From positions 1 through 64,000 of the forward strand of contig JACCEN010000009.1 of assembly GCA_013416435.1 (NCBI GenBank): a DNA stretch of 64,000 nt, written 5' to 3'. Position 1 is the first letter of the stretch; each line of letters begins with the position of its first letter. The notes under the pieces are model-generated. The model saw only the letters and a list, made by a program, of their open reading frames with translations, ran no database searches and had not been told where the DNA came from. This document shows positions 43,578-53,404 of this stretch, piece after piece. The position numbers and the translations under genes are program-made. The DNA comes from Alcaligenaceae bacterium (GTDB taxonomy: Bacteria > Pseudomonadota > Gammaproteobacteria > Burkholderiales > Burkholderiaceae_B).

Positions 43578-43608
43578 CGACAAAAACATTTGTTTTAAAT
43601 TTTTGTCG
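43578..43608. promoter_or_regulatory. Inverted repeat upstream of the rpiR-type gene
   Basis: CGACAAAAA (43578-43586) and TTTTTGTCG (43600-43608) are exact inverted arms around an AT-rich 13-base core. It is 45 bases before the regulator start and could be its own operator or the promoter-proximal site for the TAXI-TRAP genes. Only the symmetry is seen. Confidence 0.4.
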
Positions 43609-43653
43609 CGTTGTAGCATATGTTTTTTGCCAAACAGCGTTTACGCCCTCAGC

Positions 43654-44574
43654 ATGACTGGTCCTCTCAACGATCCACAACAGCGCCTGCAGGCGGTGTT
43701 CGCCGAGCTCACGCCCGAGTTGCAGAGGGCGGCGCGCTGGGTGAGCCGCCATCCGGCCGAAGTGGGCTTGTGGTCCATGCGCAGGCAGGCGCAGGCGCTG
43801 TCGCTGTCGCCCGCCACCATGCTCAGGCTTGCCCGCGCCGCCGGCTACGCCAGCTATGACAGCTTTCGTGCTCCATTCCAGCAGGCCCTGGCGACGGGTG
43901 GCGATACCTTGCGGCAAAGGGCGGCTCGCCTGCAGGCGGCGGGCGGACCGGGGAAAACGAGGTTTGCACACGATGCGCTGTCCGAACTTCAAGGCAAGGC
44001 GGTGCAGTCGGCATGCGTGCTGAACACGCCGGCCCAGTTCGACGCCGCGGCACAAACCATGTTGCGCGCAAGGCTTGTGGGTTTTCTGGGGTCGCGGTCC
44101 AGCTTTGGCACGGCATTCCAGATGCGTTATGCATACCAGCTGGTACAGCGCAATGGCGTGCTGCTCGACGGCTGCGGCAGCACGCTGCATGAGCAGGCGG
44201 ACCTCTTGGCTGCGGAAGACGCGCTCGTGGTGGTGAGCCAGTCGCCTTACTCGACGCAGTCGATTCGGGTTGCGCAAGCCGTCGCTGCGCGAGGCGCCGC
44301 CGTCATCGCTTTGACGGACGACGCCCTGTCTCCTCTTGCGCTCAATGCCGGCCACGTCCTTCTGTTCCGAACCGAAGGCGGCCAGGAGGGCAGCGGACGC
44401 AAAGGGCCGGGCTCGTTCTTCCATACCATGGCCGGTCCGCTGGCACTGGCGGAACACCTGGTTGCCAGATGTGCGGTGCATGGCGGGCAGGAAATACTGA
44501 ACAGGCTGGACGAGGTGGAGCTGCGCATGAAAGACGAGCTGACTTACCTGAGTCCGGTGGCAAGACACGGCTGA
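43654..44574 (+). CDS. MurR/RpiR-family transcriptional regulator with SIS domain
   Basis: A 306-residue regulator. The N-terminal HTH_6 domain is about 1-80 (PQQRLQAVFAELTPELQRAA, then LSLSPATMLRLARAAGYASY), and the SIS sugar-phosphate-type domain about 120-270 (VVVSQSPYSTQSIRVAQAV). I start at ATG 43654 and reject the in-frame start at 43603 that lies in the inverted repeat region. It sits 111 bases before a TAXI-TRAP transporter and the threonine genes kbl-tdh, which it may control. The SIS domain may bind a ligand other than a sugar phosphate. Confidence 0.82.
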   Translation: MTGPLNDPQQRLQAVFAELTPELQRAARWVSRHPAEVGLWSMRRQAQALSLSPATMLRLARAAGYASYDSFRAPFQQALATGGDTLRQRAARLQAAGGPGKTRFAHDALSELQGKAVQSACVLNTPAQFDAAAQTMLRARLVGFLGSRSSFGTAFQMRYAYQLVQRNGVLLDGCGSTLHEQADLLAAEDALVVVSQSPYSTQSIRVAQAVAARGAAVIALTDDALSPLALNAGHVLLFRTEGGQEGSGRKGPGSFFHTMAGPLALAEHLVARCAVHGGQEILNRLDEVELRMKDELTYLSPVARHG

Positions 44575-44685
44575 AGGCGGCCGTTACTTTTTTTGGCGCA
44601 TCCATCTGGCGCATAAGGCAGATGGGCGTGTAATGTACCGGTTACGAGCCGGAAATAATAGCGGGGAAACCCAAGGAGATTAGAC

Positions 44686-45684
44686 ATGCGTAAGTTTTTG
44701 AACGCTTCTTTCGGCAAACGCCTGACCATGACGGCCGGTGCTGCGGCAATGTTCGCGGCTCTGGCTGCGCCGCTGCCGGCAGCGGCGCAGCAGAAGTTCG
44801 TGAGCATCGGAACAGGCGGTGTGACGGGCGTTTATTACGCGGCCGGCGGCGCCATCTGCCGCTTGGTCAACAAGGATCGCTCCACCCACGGCCTGCGGTG
44901 CTCAGTGGAGTCCACCGGCGGTTCGGTCTTCAACGTCAACACGATCAAGGCCGGCGAGCTGGACCTGGGCGTGGTGCAGTCCGACGTGGGCTTCAATGCC
45001 TACAATGGCGAGGGCCAGTTCAAGGATGCCGGCGCATTCAAGAAGCTGCGCTCGGTGTTTTCCATTCACCCGGAACCCTTCACCGTGGTCGCCCGCAAGG
45101 AAGCCAACATCAAGTCTTTTGACGACTTCAAAGGCAAGCGCTTCAACGTCGGCAATCCGGGATCGGGCACGCGTGCCTCCATGGAGCAGCTGTTGAAGGC
45201 GCGAGGCCAGGGCCTGGACTTCTTCTCGCTGGCTTCCGAACTGCGTCCCGACGAGCATGGTTCGGCGCTGTGCGATGGCAAGATCGACGGCTTCTTCTAC
45301 GGCGTGGGCCATCCCTCGGCGAACATTCAGGACCCCACCACGACTTGCGGCGCGCAATTGGTCTCGCTGACCGGTCCGGTTGTCGACAAGCTGGTCGAGC
45401 AGTATCCGTATTACGCCAAGGTCTCGATCCCTGCCGGACTCTACCCGAACAACCCGCAGGAAACCAACACCTACGGCGTGCTGGCTACGTTCGTCACATC
45501 CGCCGACGTTCCTGAAGAGTCCGTATACCAGGTCGTGAAGGCGGTCTTCGACAACTTCGAGGACTTCAAGAAGCTGCACCCCGCATTGGGACACCTGGAA
45601 GCCAAGAATATGGTCAAGAACGGCCTGTCGGCTCCGTTGCACCCCGGCGCTGAGAAGTATTTCAAGGAAAAGGGCCTGCTGTAA
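44686..45684 (+). CDS. TAXI-type TRAP transporter periplasmic receptor
   Basis: A 332-residue precursor with a long signal peptide (cleavage near PAAAQQ, residue 35). The TAXI pattern follows: [39 protein letters not shown] and [24 protein letters not shown] receptors bind glutamate-like or other small carboxylates. AAGGAGA lies upstream of the ATG. The fused permease follows after a stem-loop. Confidence 0.9.
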   Translation: MRKFLNASFGKRLTMTAGAAAMFAALAAPLPAAAQQKFVSIGTGGVTGVYYAAGGAICRLVNKDRSTHGLRCSVESTGGSVFNVNTIKAGELDLGVVQSDVGFNAYNGEGQFKDAGAFKKLRSVFSIHPEPFTVVARKEANIKSFDDFKGKRFNVGNPGSGTRASMEQLLKARGQGLDFFSLASELRPDEHGSALCDGKIDGFFYGVGHPSANIQDPTTTCGAQLVSLTGPVVDKLVEQYPYYAKVSIPAGLYPNNPQETNTYGVLATFVTSADVPEESVYQVVKAVFDNFEDFKKLHPALGHLEAKNMVKNGLSAPLHPGAEKYFKEKGLL

Positions 45685-45696
45685 ACCGCGGCCCTT

Positions 45697-45727
45697 GGCA
45701 GGAGCCGCCCCGGCGGCGGCTCCTGCC
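45697..45727 (+). terminator. Strong stem-loop between TAXI receptor and permease genes
   Basis: Perfect 13-base arms (GGCAGGAGCCGCC and its complement) flank a five-base loop, followed by ATGCCATTTTG. It begins 13 bases after the receptor stop. In such operons a hairpin here lets more receptor than permease be made, by partial termination or by protecting the receptor mRNA. The T-run is short, so I favour partial termination. Confidence 0.6.
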
Positions 45728-45849
45728 ATGCCATTTTGTAGCAAGCGGGTGGCCACAAGCCGCCCGTTCCCCGTTTCCAGATCCTGCCCTTACGTGTCTA
45801 TCCATGGGCTGCCGGATTGAATCGTCAGAAATACAATAGGAATCCTCAC

Positions 45850-48501
45850 ATGAGTACGACAGCATCGTCGTCCATCGAAGCTCAGCAAACGAATGCCGAA
45901 CTAGAGCAATTGGTTGCCGACGTCGATCGTGGCGGCCGCAATGTGGGTGGAATAACCGGCGCCGTTCTTTTCCTGGGGGCGATCGCCTGGTCGCTGTTCC
46001 AGCTCTGGTATGCCTCGCCGCTGCCTTTCTCCCTGAGCTTCGGGATCTTCAACGACACCGAGGCGCGTGCGCTGCATCTGGGCATCGCGATGTTCCTGGG
46101 CTATCTGGCCTATCCCGCCCGCAAGAGCTCCCCACGCGATCAGATGCCGTGGTACGACTGGCTGTTGGCGCTCATTGCCGGCTTCTGCGGCTCGTATCTT
46201 TTCCTCTTCTACAACGAACTGGCAAGCCGGCCCGGCATTCCCACTGCAATGGACATCGGCGTGGCCGCGGTCGGCCTGATCCTGTTGCTGGAAGTCACAC
46301 GGCGCGCGCTTGGAGCGCCCATGGCGGTGCTTGGCGCGATCTTCATCCTGTATTCGCTTCTTGGGCCATGGCTGCCCGATGCGCTGGCGCACCGGGGGGC
46401 GTCGGTGGAGCGCCTGGTATCGCACATGTGGCTGACCACCGAAGGCGTCTATGGCGTCGCCCTGGGCGTGTCGGTGTCCTATATTTTCATTTTCGTATTG
46501 CTAGGGTCTTTGCTCGACCGCTGCGGCGCCGGCAACTACATGATGCAGGTGTCCTTTGCGCTGTTGGGCCACCTGCGCGGCGGCCCCGCCAAAGTGGCGG
46601 TCGTGTCCTCCGCCGTCAACGGCATTGTGTCGGCGTCCTCCGTCGCCAACGTCGTGACGGGCGGCATTTTCACCATCCCGCTGATGAAAAAAGCGGGCTA
46701 TGGCGGGGTTCGCGCCGGCGCGATTGAAACGGCTTCGTCGGTGAACGGGCAGATCATGCCCCCCGTCATGGGCGCCGCAGCTTTCCTGATGATCGAGTAC
46801 GTGGGCATACCCTATACCGAAATCATCCGGCACGCTCTCCTGCCTGCAAGCATTTCCTATGTCGCGCTGTTCTACATCGTGCACCTGGAAGCTTTGAAAC
46901 TGGGCATACAGCCCATGATGTCCGCCGGAAAGCCGCGCACGCTCCTGCAGAAGATGGCGGGGTGGGGCATGGGTATAGCGGGGTCGCTGATCGTCATGGG
47001 CCTGGTCTACTGGATAGGCGTGGGCGTGCAGGCGGTGGCCGGCGATGCGGCATTCCCGATCCTTGTCGGTCTCCTGGTGGCGCTCTATCTTTGGCTGCTG
47101 CGCATCGCGGCATCGCATCCCGATTTGCCGACCGATATCAACATCACCAATCCGATACGTCCCGAAACCTGGCCTACCGTCCGCGCCGGCCTCTACTTCC
47201 TGATTCCGATCGGCATACTGGTCTGGTGCCTGACGGTCGAGCAGTTGTCGGCCGGCTTGTCGGCATTCTGGGCCGTGGTGTCCATGCTGGTTCAGATGCT
47301 GACCCAGCGGCCGCTCATCGCCTGGTTCCGCAAATTGCCGGTGGTTCCTTCGCTCGGCATAGGCTGGTCGGAAACCGTGACGGGCCTGCAGGAAGGCGCC
47401 CGCAACATGATCGGCATCGCCATTGCCTGCGGTACAGCGGGGCTGATCGTCGGCGCCATCACGCTAACCGGCCTGGGCCTGCGCATGACGGCGTTCGTGG
47501 AACTGGTGTCCATGGGCAGCGTGCTGGGCATGCTGTTCTTTACCGCGGCGGTCTGCCTGGTCCTGGGCCTGGGCATGCCGACGACGGCGAACTACATCCT
47601 GATGGCCACCCTGATGGCACCTGTCGTGGTCGAGCTGGGCGCACAGAGCGGCCTGGTCATACCCCTGATCGCCGTGCACATGTTCGTGTTCTATTACGGA
47701 ATCATGGCCGACATCACGCCACCCGTGGGGCTGGCCACGTTCGCCGCGGCGGCGATCTCGGGCGAGGATCCCATCAAGACGGGCATACAGGGCGTGACCT
47801 ATGCCATGCGCACGGCGGTCCTGCCCTTCATGTTCATATTCAATCCGCTGTTATTGCTTATCGATGTCGAAGGATGGGGCGAGCTGTTCCTGGTCGTCTC
47901 AGGCGCTACGCTGGCCTCGCTTACGTTTGCGGCTGCCACGATGCGCTGGATGCGCGTCAAGGCGACCTGGCTGGAAGTGGCGCTACTGCTTCTGGTGACC
48001 TTCATGCTGTTCCGGCCGGACTGGTTCATGAATCACGTCGCACCCAAGTACGAGGCCCGTCCGGCTTCCGAGCTGCTCAGGATTGCCGCCGACATGCCCG
48101 AGAAAGGCCGGCTGGTGGCGGTGCTCAGCGGCATGAACCTGGAGGGCGACGAGCTTCAGAAGACTGTGGCGGTGCCCTTGCCCGCGCTGCCGGAGGGCAG
48201 CACGGCAACCGGCGATGCGGCCGGCCTGCAGCGCCTGTCCGCAGCGGGCCTGACCGTGATGGCCATGGGCGACCAAGCGCAGATCGCGTCAGTCCGATTC
48301 GGCAGCCAGGCGCGCCGCGCGGGCTGGGAGCAGGGCTGGGACATTAACCGCGTGCACATTCCGAATCCCAATCGGCCTTCGGAATTCTGGTTTTACATAC
48401 CGGCGTTGCTGATCCTGGGTTTCATGTGGGTCATGCAGGGTCGCCGATTGAGGGGTCAGACCGGTAGTCCGGCGCGGGGTCAGACCCCGAATGGGGTCTG
48501 A
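45850..48501 (+). CDS. TRAP transporter fused permease (DctQM) with C-terminal DUF3394
   Basis: An 883-residue membrane protein. A four-helix DctQ-like part (to about residue 160) is fused to the DctM-like part ([58 protein letters not shown] and [19 protein letters not shown]), as usual for TAXI systems. A DUF3394 domain occupies about 700-855. I start at ATG 45850 and not at the in-frame 45817. The final segment [18 protein letters not shown] and the stop are encoded by a half and a full palindromic repeat, so the protein is about 15 residues longer than expected. Confidence 0.87.
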   Translation: MSTTASSSIEAQQTNAELEQLVADVDRGGRNVGGITGAVLFLGAIAWSLFQLWYASPLPFSLSFGIFNDTEARALHLGIAMFLGYLAYPARKSSPRDQMPWYDWLLALIAGFCGSYLFLFYNELASRPGIPTAMDIGVAAVGLILLLEVTRRALGAPMAVLGAIFILYSLLGPWLPDALAHRGASVERLVSHMWLTTEGVYGVALGVSVSYIFIFVLLGSLLDRCGAGNYMMQVSFALLGHLRGGPAKVAVVSSAVNGIVSASSVANVVTGGIFTIPLMKKAGYGGVRAGAIETASSVNGQIMPPVMGAAAFLMIEYVGIPYTEIIRHALLPASISYVALFYIVHLEALKLGIQPMMSAGKPRTLLQKMAGWGMGIAGSLIVMGLVYWIGVGVQAVAGDAAFPILVGLLVALYLWLLRIAASHPDLPTDINITNPIRPETWPTVRAGLYFLIPIGILVWCLTVEQLSAGLSAFWAVVSMLVQMLTQRPLIAWFRKLPVVPSLGIGWSETVTGLQEGARNMIGIAIACGTAGLIVGAITLTGLGLRMTAFVELVSMGSVLGMLFFTAAVCLVLGLGMPTTANYILMATLMAPVVVELGAQSGLVIPLIAVHMFVFYYGIMADITPPVGLATFAAAAISGEDPIKTGIQGVTYAMRTAVLPFMFIFNPLLLLIDVEGWGELFLVVSGATLASLTFAAATMRWMRVKATWLEVALLLLVTFMLFRPDWFMNHVAPKYEARPASELLRIAADMPEKGRLVAVLSGMNLEGDELQKTVAVPLPALPEGSTATGDAAGLQRLSAAGLTVMAMGDQAQIASVRFGSQARRAGWEQGWDINRVHIPNPNRPSEFWFYIPALLILGFMWVMQGRRLRGQTGSPARGQTPNGV

Positions 48502-48505
48502 CCCC
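48452..48505. repeat. Half and full GGGGTCAGACCCC palindromes at the permease-kbl junction
   Basis: A half copy lies at 48452-48462 and a full copy at 48476-48505. The full copy carries the stop codon of the TRAP permease (48499-48501) and ends exactly where the kbl start codon begins (48506). Confidence 0.9.
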
Positions 48506-49726
48506 ATGAACCGCGCCTTCTTCGAACACGCGCAGGGCCAGCTCGATCAATTGCGCGCCGACGCCTATTTCAAGGCCGAGCGCGTCATGAGCGGCCCGCA
48601 GTCTGCCCAGGTCCGACTTCAAGGCGGCGCCCATGTGCTGAACTTCTGCGCCAACAACTATCTGGGCCTGGCCAATGACAGCCGCTTGATACAAGCGGCC
48701 AAGCAAGGCCTGGACGAGGCGGGATTCGGGCTTGCGTCGGTGCGGTTCATCTGTGGCACGCAGGCAGGCCACAAGGCGTTGGAAGAAAGCCTGGCGGCCT
48801 TTCTGAAGATGGAAGACGCCGTGTTGTATTCGAGCTGCTTCGATGCCAACGGCGGTTTGTTCGAAGCCTTGCTCGACGAAAACGATGCCGTCATCAGCGA
48901 CGCCCTGAATCATGCAAGCATCATCGACGGCATCCGATTGAGCAAGGCCCGCCGTTATCGTTACAACAACAACGACATGGCCGACCTTCGTGCCCAACTG
49001 CAGGCCGCCGATGCGGCCGGCGCGCGCTTCAAGCTGATTGCGACGGATGGCGTGTTCTCGATGGATGGCGTCATTGCCGACCTGAAGTCCATTTGCGATC
49101 TGGCCGACGAGTTCAATGCGCTGGTCATGGTCGATGACTCGCACGCGGTCGGCTTCGTCGGCCGGCATGGGCGTGGCACACCCGAGCACTGCGGCGTCGA
49201 GGGTCGCGTCCACATCATCACGGGGACGCTAGGCAAGGCGCTGGGCGGTGCGTCAGGCGGTTATGTGGCCACGCACGCATCCGTTGCCGAGTTGCTGCGC
49301 CAGCGCTCGCGTCCTTATCTTTTCTCCAATTCGCTTGCGCCGTCCATCGTGTCTGCGTCCCTGAGGGTCCTGCAACTGCTGCAAAGCGACGAGGGCGAGG
49401 CGCTGCGGCGGCGCGTCCATGAAAACGGCAGGCAATTCCGAGAAGCAATGCAGGCATTGGGATTCAATCTGGTGCCTGGCGATCATCCCATCATTCCCGT
49501 GATGTTCGGAGATGCCAGGCTGGCCGGCGACATGGCGGAGGCCTTGCTGAGCGAAGGCGTCTACGTCATTGGTTTCTCGTACCCGGTCGTGCCTCGAGGC
49601 CAGGCGAGGATCCGCACGCAAATGAGCGCGGCGCACACACCGGAGCAGATCAATCGGGCCGTGGCGGCATTCGAGCGCGCCGGTCGGCGCCTGGGATGCC
49701 TGGGGCCTGAGCCACCTACCTTTTAA
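48506..49726 (+). CDS. kbl: 2-amino-3-ketobutyrate CoA ligase (glycine C-acetyltransferase)
   Basis: A 406-residue pyridoxal-phosphate enzyme that splits 2-amino-3-oxobutyrate with CoA into glycine and acetyl-CoA, the second step of threonine degradation. Markers are [14 protein letters not shown], the DDSHAVGF cofactor motif and the lysine in [14 protein letters not shown] (Lys244). The in-frame ATG at 48491 lies in the palindrome (MGSDP) and is rejected in favour of MNRAFF at 48506. No normal Shine-Dalgarno is present; the only G-rich sequence is GGGG inside the repeat. The C-terminus (GPEPPTF and stop) runs into a second type of palindrome. Confidence 0.95.
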   Translation: MNRAFFEHAQGQLDQLRADAYFKAERVMSGPQSAQVRLQGGAHVLNFCANNYLGLANDSRLIQAAKQGLDEAGFGLASVRFICGTQAGHKALEESLAAFLKMEDAVLYSSCFDANGGLFEALLDENDAVISDALNHASIIDGIRLSKARRYRYNNNDMADLRAQLQAADAAGARFKLIATDGVFSMDGVIADLKSICDLADEFNALVMVDDSHAVGFVGRHGRGTPEHCGVEGRVHIITGTLGKALGGASGGYVATHASVAELLRQRSRPYLFSNSLAPSIVSASLRVLQLLQSDEGEALRRRVHENGRQFREAMQALGFNLVPGDHPIIPVMFGDARLAGDMAEALLSEGVYVIGFSYPVVPRGQARIRTQMSAAHTPEQINRAVAAFERAGRRLGCLGPEPPTF

Positions 49727-49742
49727 CGTCAACAGGCCCCAG
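49700..49742. repeat. Palindrome of the GGGCCTGTCAACGC family between kbl and tdh
   Basis: Outer arms CTGGGGCCTG (49700-49709) and CAGGCCCCAG (49733-49742) are perfect. The interior (CCTACCTTTTAACGTCAACAGG) matches one side of the copy at 30133-30188, in inverted orientation. The kbl stop codon (49724-49726) is inside it, and tdh starts one base after its end. Confidence 0.75.
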
Positions 49743-49743
49743 C

Positions 49744-50775
49744 ATGAGAGCACTAGTCAAAACGGCGGCGGGCACAGGCCTCGAGCTTGCCGACGTTCCC
49801 ATTCCCGCCATTGGCCACAACGATGTGCTGATCAAGATACGGAAGACCGCCATATGCGGGACGGACATCCATATCTGGAAATGGGACGATTGGGCGGCGC
49901 GCACGATACCGGTGCCCATGCACGTCGGCCATGAGTATGTGGGCGAGATCGTGGCCGTCGGCCAGGAGGTCACCGGTTTCCGGATCGGGGACAGGGTGTC
50001 CGGCGAAGGGCACATTACCTGCGGCTTCTGCCGCAATTGCCGGGCAGGCCGACGGCACTTGTGCCGCAACACATCGGGTGTCGGCGTAGACCGTCCCGGC
50101 GCATTCGCCGATTACCTGGCGCTGCCGGCATTCAACGCCTTCAAGATACCCGACGACGTGCCGGATGAACTGGCCGCGATATTCGATCCTTTCGGCAATG
50201 CCGCACATACGGCGCTCGCCTTCAACCTGGTCGGAGAAGATGTGCTCATCACGGGTGCCGGCCCCATAGGCGCCATGGCCTCGGCCATCGCGCGGCATGT
50301 GGGCGCGCGCAATGTCGTCGTGACCGACGTCAACGACTATCGGCTGGCGCTTGCCGCCGAAATGGGAGCGACGCGCACCGTGAACGTCGATAACGAATCC
50401 CTGGAGGACGTCATGCGCGAACTGGGCATGACCGAAGGCTTCGACGTCGGCCTGGAAATGTCCGGGGCGCCCAGCGCTTTTGTGTCCATGCTCGAGCAGA
50501 TGAACCATGGCGGCAAGATCGCCATGCTGGGCATTCCGCCGCAGGGGTTCGGCATCGACTGGACCAAAGTCATTTTCAAAGGACTTGAAATCAAGGGCAT
50601 ATACGGGCGCGAAATGTTCGAGACCTGGTACAAGATGGTCGCCATGTTGCAAAGCGGCTTGAATCTCGCACCCATCGTGACGCATCGGTATCCCGTAAAA
50701 GAATACCAGGCGGGCTTCGAGGCCATGCTGTCCGGAAAAAGCGGGAAAGTCATACTGGACTGGACGGCGGCTTGA
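49744..50775 (+). CDS. tdh: L-threonine 3-dehydrogenase
   Basis: A 343-residue NAD-dependent, zinc-containing dehydrogenase oxidising L-threonine to 2-amino-3-oxobutyrate, which Kbl then cleaves. The catalytic zinc ligand Cys38 (AICGTD) and His63-Glu64 (GHEYVGE) are present, as are the structural zinc cysteines 93, 96, 99 and 107 ([15 protein letters not shown]). The nucleotide motif is [14 protein letters not shown]. The order kbl-tdh matches E. coli. The ATG abuts the palindrome and lacks a clear ribosome site. Confidence 0.95.
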   Translation: MRALVKTAAGTGLELADVPIPAIGHNDVLIKIRKTAICGTDIHIWKWDDWAARTIPVPMHVGHEYVGEIVAVGQEVTGFRIGDRVSGEGHITCGFCRNCRAGRRHLCRNTSGVGVDRPGAFADYLALPAFNAFKIPDDVPDELAAIFDPFGNAAHTALAFNLVGEDVLITGAGPIGAMASAIARHVGARNVVVTDVNDYRLALAAEMGATRTVNVDNESLEDVMRELGMTEGFDVGLEMSGAPSAFVSMLEQMNHGGKIAMLGIPPQGFGIDWTKVIFKGLEIKGIYGREMFETWYKMVAMLQSGLNLAPIVTHRYPVKEYQAGFEAMLSGKSGKVILDWTAA

Positions 50776-50777
50776 GC

Positions 50778-51710
50778 ATGGAGCGGCATGCCGGTGCCGC
50801 GGCGCCGCTGCCTGTCAGGGACGGGGTGGCGCCAAGCAGGGTATACCTGCCGGACGGCTCTTGGCCGACCTTGTTCGATTTCCTGCAAGAGCGGTTTCCC
50901 CATGTTCCCCCGGAGATCCTGCTCGCGCGTCTTGCGCGGGAAGACATCGTCGATCAGGCGGGCCAGCCGCAACGGGGCGACGCGCCTTATGAGTCCGGGC
51001 GCTGGCTTTGGTACTACCGCGAAGTGCCTCGCGAAGCGCCGGTGCCTTTCGATCTGCCGGTGCTGTTTCGCGATGAGTATTTGGTGGCGGTCGACAAGCC
51101 GCATTTCCTGGCGAGCACGCCCGGTGGCAGATACCTGCGGGAAACGGCGCTGGTGAGGCTGCGGCATTCGCTCGACATGCCGTGGCTGACGCCGCTCCAT
51201 CGCCTGGACAGGGAAACGGCGGGAGTGCTGCTATTTTGCGCGCATCCGGCGTATCGGGGGGCGTATCAGTCTCTTTTCCAATCGCGCCAGGTGCACAAGG
51301 AATACGAGGCGCTTGCCCCATGGCGACCCGGCATCGAGTTTCCGACGGTGCGCCGCAGCCGGCTTGAACAGCGTCCGGGGCATTTCACCATGCATGAAGT
51401 CGATGGGCCGCCCAACAGCGAAACCCGCATCGAGCTGATCCGGGCCACGGACGGCATCGGCCGGTTCAGGCTGATGCCCCATACGGGGCGAAAGCATCAG
51501 CTGCGCGTGCACATGAGCGCCTTGGGCATGCCGATATGCCATGATGGGTTTTATCCGGTTTTGCAGCCGTATGCGGAAGAGGACGATTTCAGCAAGCCTT
51601 TGCAATTGCTGGCTCGTGCCATCGAGTTCATCGATCCGGTGAGCGGCGTGCGGCGGCGGTTTGAAAGCGGAAGGGCGCTTGAAGGGGGTCAGACCCCGCA
51701 TGGGGTCTGA
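50778..51710 (+). CDS. RluA-family pseudouridine synthase
   Basis: A 310-residue RNA-modifying enzyme. The catalytic motif HRLDRETAG has Asp144, VDKPHFLASTPGGRY is the conserved KP region, and LMPHTGRKHQLRVHMSALGM is the C-terminal core motif. The N-terminal 80 residues are an S4-like or family-specific extension (RVYLPDGSWPTLFDFLQERF). The start is at ATG 50778; a TTG six bases earlier overlaps the tdh stop. The target RNA (23S rRNA or tRNA) is unknown. Its terminal GGQTPHGV and stop come from a palindromic repeat. Confidence 0.85.
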   Translation: MERHAGAAAPLPVRDGVAPSRVYLPDGSWPTLFDFLQERFPHVPPEILLARLAREDIVDQAGQPQRGDAPYESGRWLWYYREVPREAPVPFDLPVLFRDEYLVAVDKPHFLASTPGGRYLRETALVRLRHSLDMPWLTPLHRLDRETAGVLLFCAHPAYRGAYQSLFQSRQVHKEYEALAPWRPGIEFPTVRRSRLEQRPGHFTMHEVDGPPNSETRIELIRATDGIGRFRLMPHTGRKHQLRVHMSALGMPICHDGFYPVLQPYAEEDDFSKPLQLLARAIEFIDPVSGVRRRFESGRALEGGQTPHGV

Positions 51711-51715
51711 CCCCA
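51686..51715. repeat. Single GGGGTCAGACCCC palindrome in a convergent gap
   Basis: A standard copy with centre GCAT. It supplies the stop codon of the RluA-type gene at 51708-51710 and ends six bases before the stop of the convergent asparaginase gene. Confidence 0.93.
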
Positions 51716-51720
51716 CCTAA

Positions 51721-52722
51721 TCAACAGCGATCAAAGTACCCCTGTATCCGCTCGCGATCGCGGGTCACGGAAAGCGCGAGCATCAGCAGGATGCGTGCTT
51801 TTTGAGGATTGAGCGAGCCCGCCGAGATGAGACCGTGGCGGGCGTCCGTCGTGCTTGCGCTCACATGGCCATCGCCCACGCGGGTGCTGCGCACGCAGGC
51901 GACGCCTTTTCTGACGGCCAGGCGCATGCCTTTTTCGGCGGCGGGCGACATGCTGCCGTTGCCCGTTCCGGCCAGCACGATGCCCTGCGCGCCCGCCGCG
52001 ATGGAGGCTTCGAACAGATGCGGGCCTGCGCTTTGATGATCGTAGATGATGTCCACCCATGGCAGGGTCTTCAAGCCCGACACGGTGAAATCGGTCGCCA
52101 GCGTGTGGCTGGACGCGGGTGTGTTGAAGAACCGGGGCATGCCGTTGACGATGCCGCCCAAGCAGCCATGCTGCTGCGAGCTGAAGGCTTGGACGTTGCT
52201 GGTATGCGTTTTACAGACATGCCGGGCGGCATGGACGCTTTCGTTCATGGCCACCATGACTCCTCTGCCGGCGGCGTCCGGCGCGGCGGCGACGAGCATC
52301 GCATGATACAGATTGAGCGGGCCGTCTGCGCTGCGTGCCGAAGCGGGCCGCATCGCGCCGGTCATGACCACGGCCTTGCGGCTCTTGAGCGTCAGATCGA
52401 GGAAGTAGGCGGTTTCCTCGAGCGTGTCGGTGCCATGCGTGATGACGGCGGCGTCGACCGCCGGGTCGGCCAGGATGCGATCCACGCGCCGGGCCAGTTT
52501 CAAGACCATTTTGTTGTCGATGCAGCGGCTATCGACGTTGAACGGCTGGCAATACTGCACGTTCGCCAAGCCGGTGATTTCGGGCACGGCGTCCAGGATG
52601 GCGCTGACGGGTTCCGTGACCGCGTAGCCGGTCATGGCGGTGGGGTCGGAGGCCGTCGACGCGATTGTTCCGCCGGTGCCGATCAGCGCGATGGTGGGCA
52701 GTTTTGGCTTTGGTGTGTGCAT
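51721..52722 (-). CDS. L-asparaginase (type II-like)
   Basis: A 333-residue hydrolase of L-asparagine to aspartate and ammonia. The two threonine active-site segments are visible: GTGGTIAST (Thr19 region) and ITHGTDTLEETAYFLDL (Thr98-Asp99). TGAMRPASARSADGPLNL is also conserved. No signal peptide is seen, so it is either cytoplasmic or exported in another way. Last gene of a minus-strand set with an amino-acid ABC transporter seven bases upstream, which suggests joint uptake and use of asparagine, glutamine or related amino acids. Confidence 0.92.
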   Translation of the reverse strand: MHTPKPKLPTIALIGTGGTIASTASDPTAMTGYAVTEPVSAILDAVPEITGLANVQYCQPFNVDSRCIDNKMVLKLARRVDRILADPAVDAAVITHGTDTLEETAYFLDLTLKSRKAVVMTGAMRPASARSADGPLNLYHAMLVAAAPDAAGRGVMVAMNESVHAARHVCKTHTSNVQAFSSQQHGCLGGIVNGMPRFFNTPASSHTLATDFTVSGLKTLPWVDIIYDHQSAGPHLFEASIAAGAQGIVLAGTGNGSMSPAAEKGMRLAVRKGVACVRSTRVGDGHVSASTTDARHGLISAGSLNPQKARILLMLALSVTRDRERIQGYFDRC

Positions 52723-52729
52723 GATGGGT

Positions 52730-53404
52730 TCAGTGCTTCAGCCGGCGTTCCAGCGCGTGCACGCAAGCGAGCAGGAAGAAATTGATCATCAGATAAAGCA
52801 TCCCCGCCATGACGAAGGTTTCAATAATGGCATAGTTTTGATTCATCAGGCGCTTTGCATGGCCTGTGAGCTCCATGACCGCGATCGTGGACGCCAGGCT
52901 GGTGCCCTTGATGACAAGCACGATTTCGTTGCTGTAGGCGGGCAGTGCCTGCCGCAAGGCAAGCGGAAAGACGATGCGGCGGAAACACAGGGCCGTCGAC
53001 ATGCCGCAGGCCCGGGCCGCTTCGATCTGGCCCGCGGGAACAGACTGGAAGCCTCCGCGCAGCACTTCGCTGACATAGGCGCCGCTGTTCAGCGCAATCG
53101 CGAGTATCGCGCAGCGGCCGCCGTCGCTGAACAGCCACCACAGAACGGGTGTCTCGCGCACGACCGGCAGCGTGCCTATGCCATAGTAGAGAATGAACAA
53201 TTGCACCAGCAGCGGCGTTCCGCGAAAGCAGGTGCTGTAGACGAAGGCGAAACGGGCCGCGAGCGGGCTGCGCGATACGCGCATCAAAGCCAGCACGAGA
53301 CCGACGATGGACGCGAGCCCGATGGCGATCAGGCCGATATAGACCGTCAGGCCGAATCCCTCGAAGAGACTCACGATGGTATGGCGCAGGAGCTCGGCGT
53401 CCAT
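52730..53404 (-). CDS. Polar amino-acid ABC transporter permease (HisM-like)
   Basis: A 224-residue permease. The EAA loop is GQIEAARACGMSTALCFRRI, with FRGTPLLVQLFILYYG earlier. I start at ATG 53404, overlapping the stop of the HisQ-like gene (TGATG). A longer in-frame start at 53617 lies in the upstream gene. It forms a pair with the HisQ-like permease. The transporter resembles histidine/lysine/arginine systems, but specificity cannot be read from sequence. Confidence 0.88.
   Translation of the reverse strand: MDAELLRHTIVSLFEGFGLTVYIGLIAIGLASIVGLVLALMRVSRSPLAARFAFVYSTCFRGTPLLVQLFILYYGIGTLPVVRETPVLWWLFSDGGRCAILAIALNSGAYVSEVLRGGFQSVPAGQIEAARACGMSTALCFRRIVFPLALRQALPAYSNEIVLVIKGTSLASTIAVMELTGHAKRLMNQNYAIIETFVMAGMLYLMINFFLLACVHALERRLKH

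Noticed and set aside
5637-51715. The GGGGTCAGACCCC repeats as a CRISPR array or as tandem iterons
   Set aside because: Copies are scattered over 46 kb in groups of one to three, spacers are not of constant length and no cas genes or replication genes are present.
5637-51715. The GGGGTCAGACCCC repeats as ordinary intrinsic terminators
   Set aside because: They lack T-runs after the stem, occur in multiple copies per gap, and several are translated into protein tails, so terminator function alone does not explain them.
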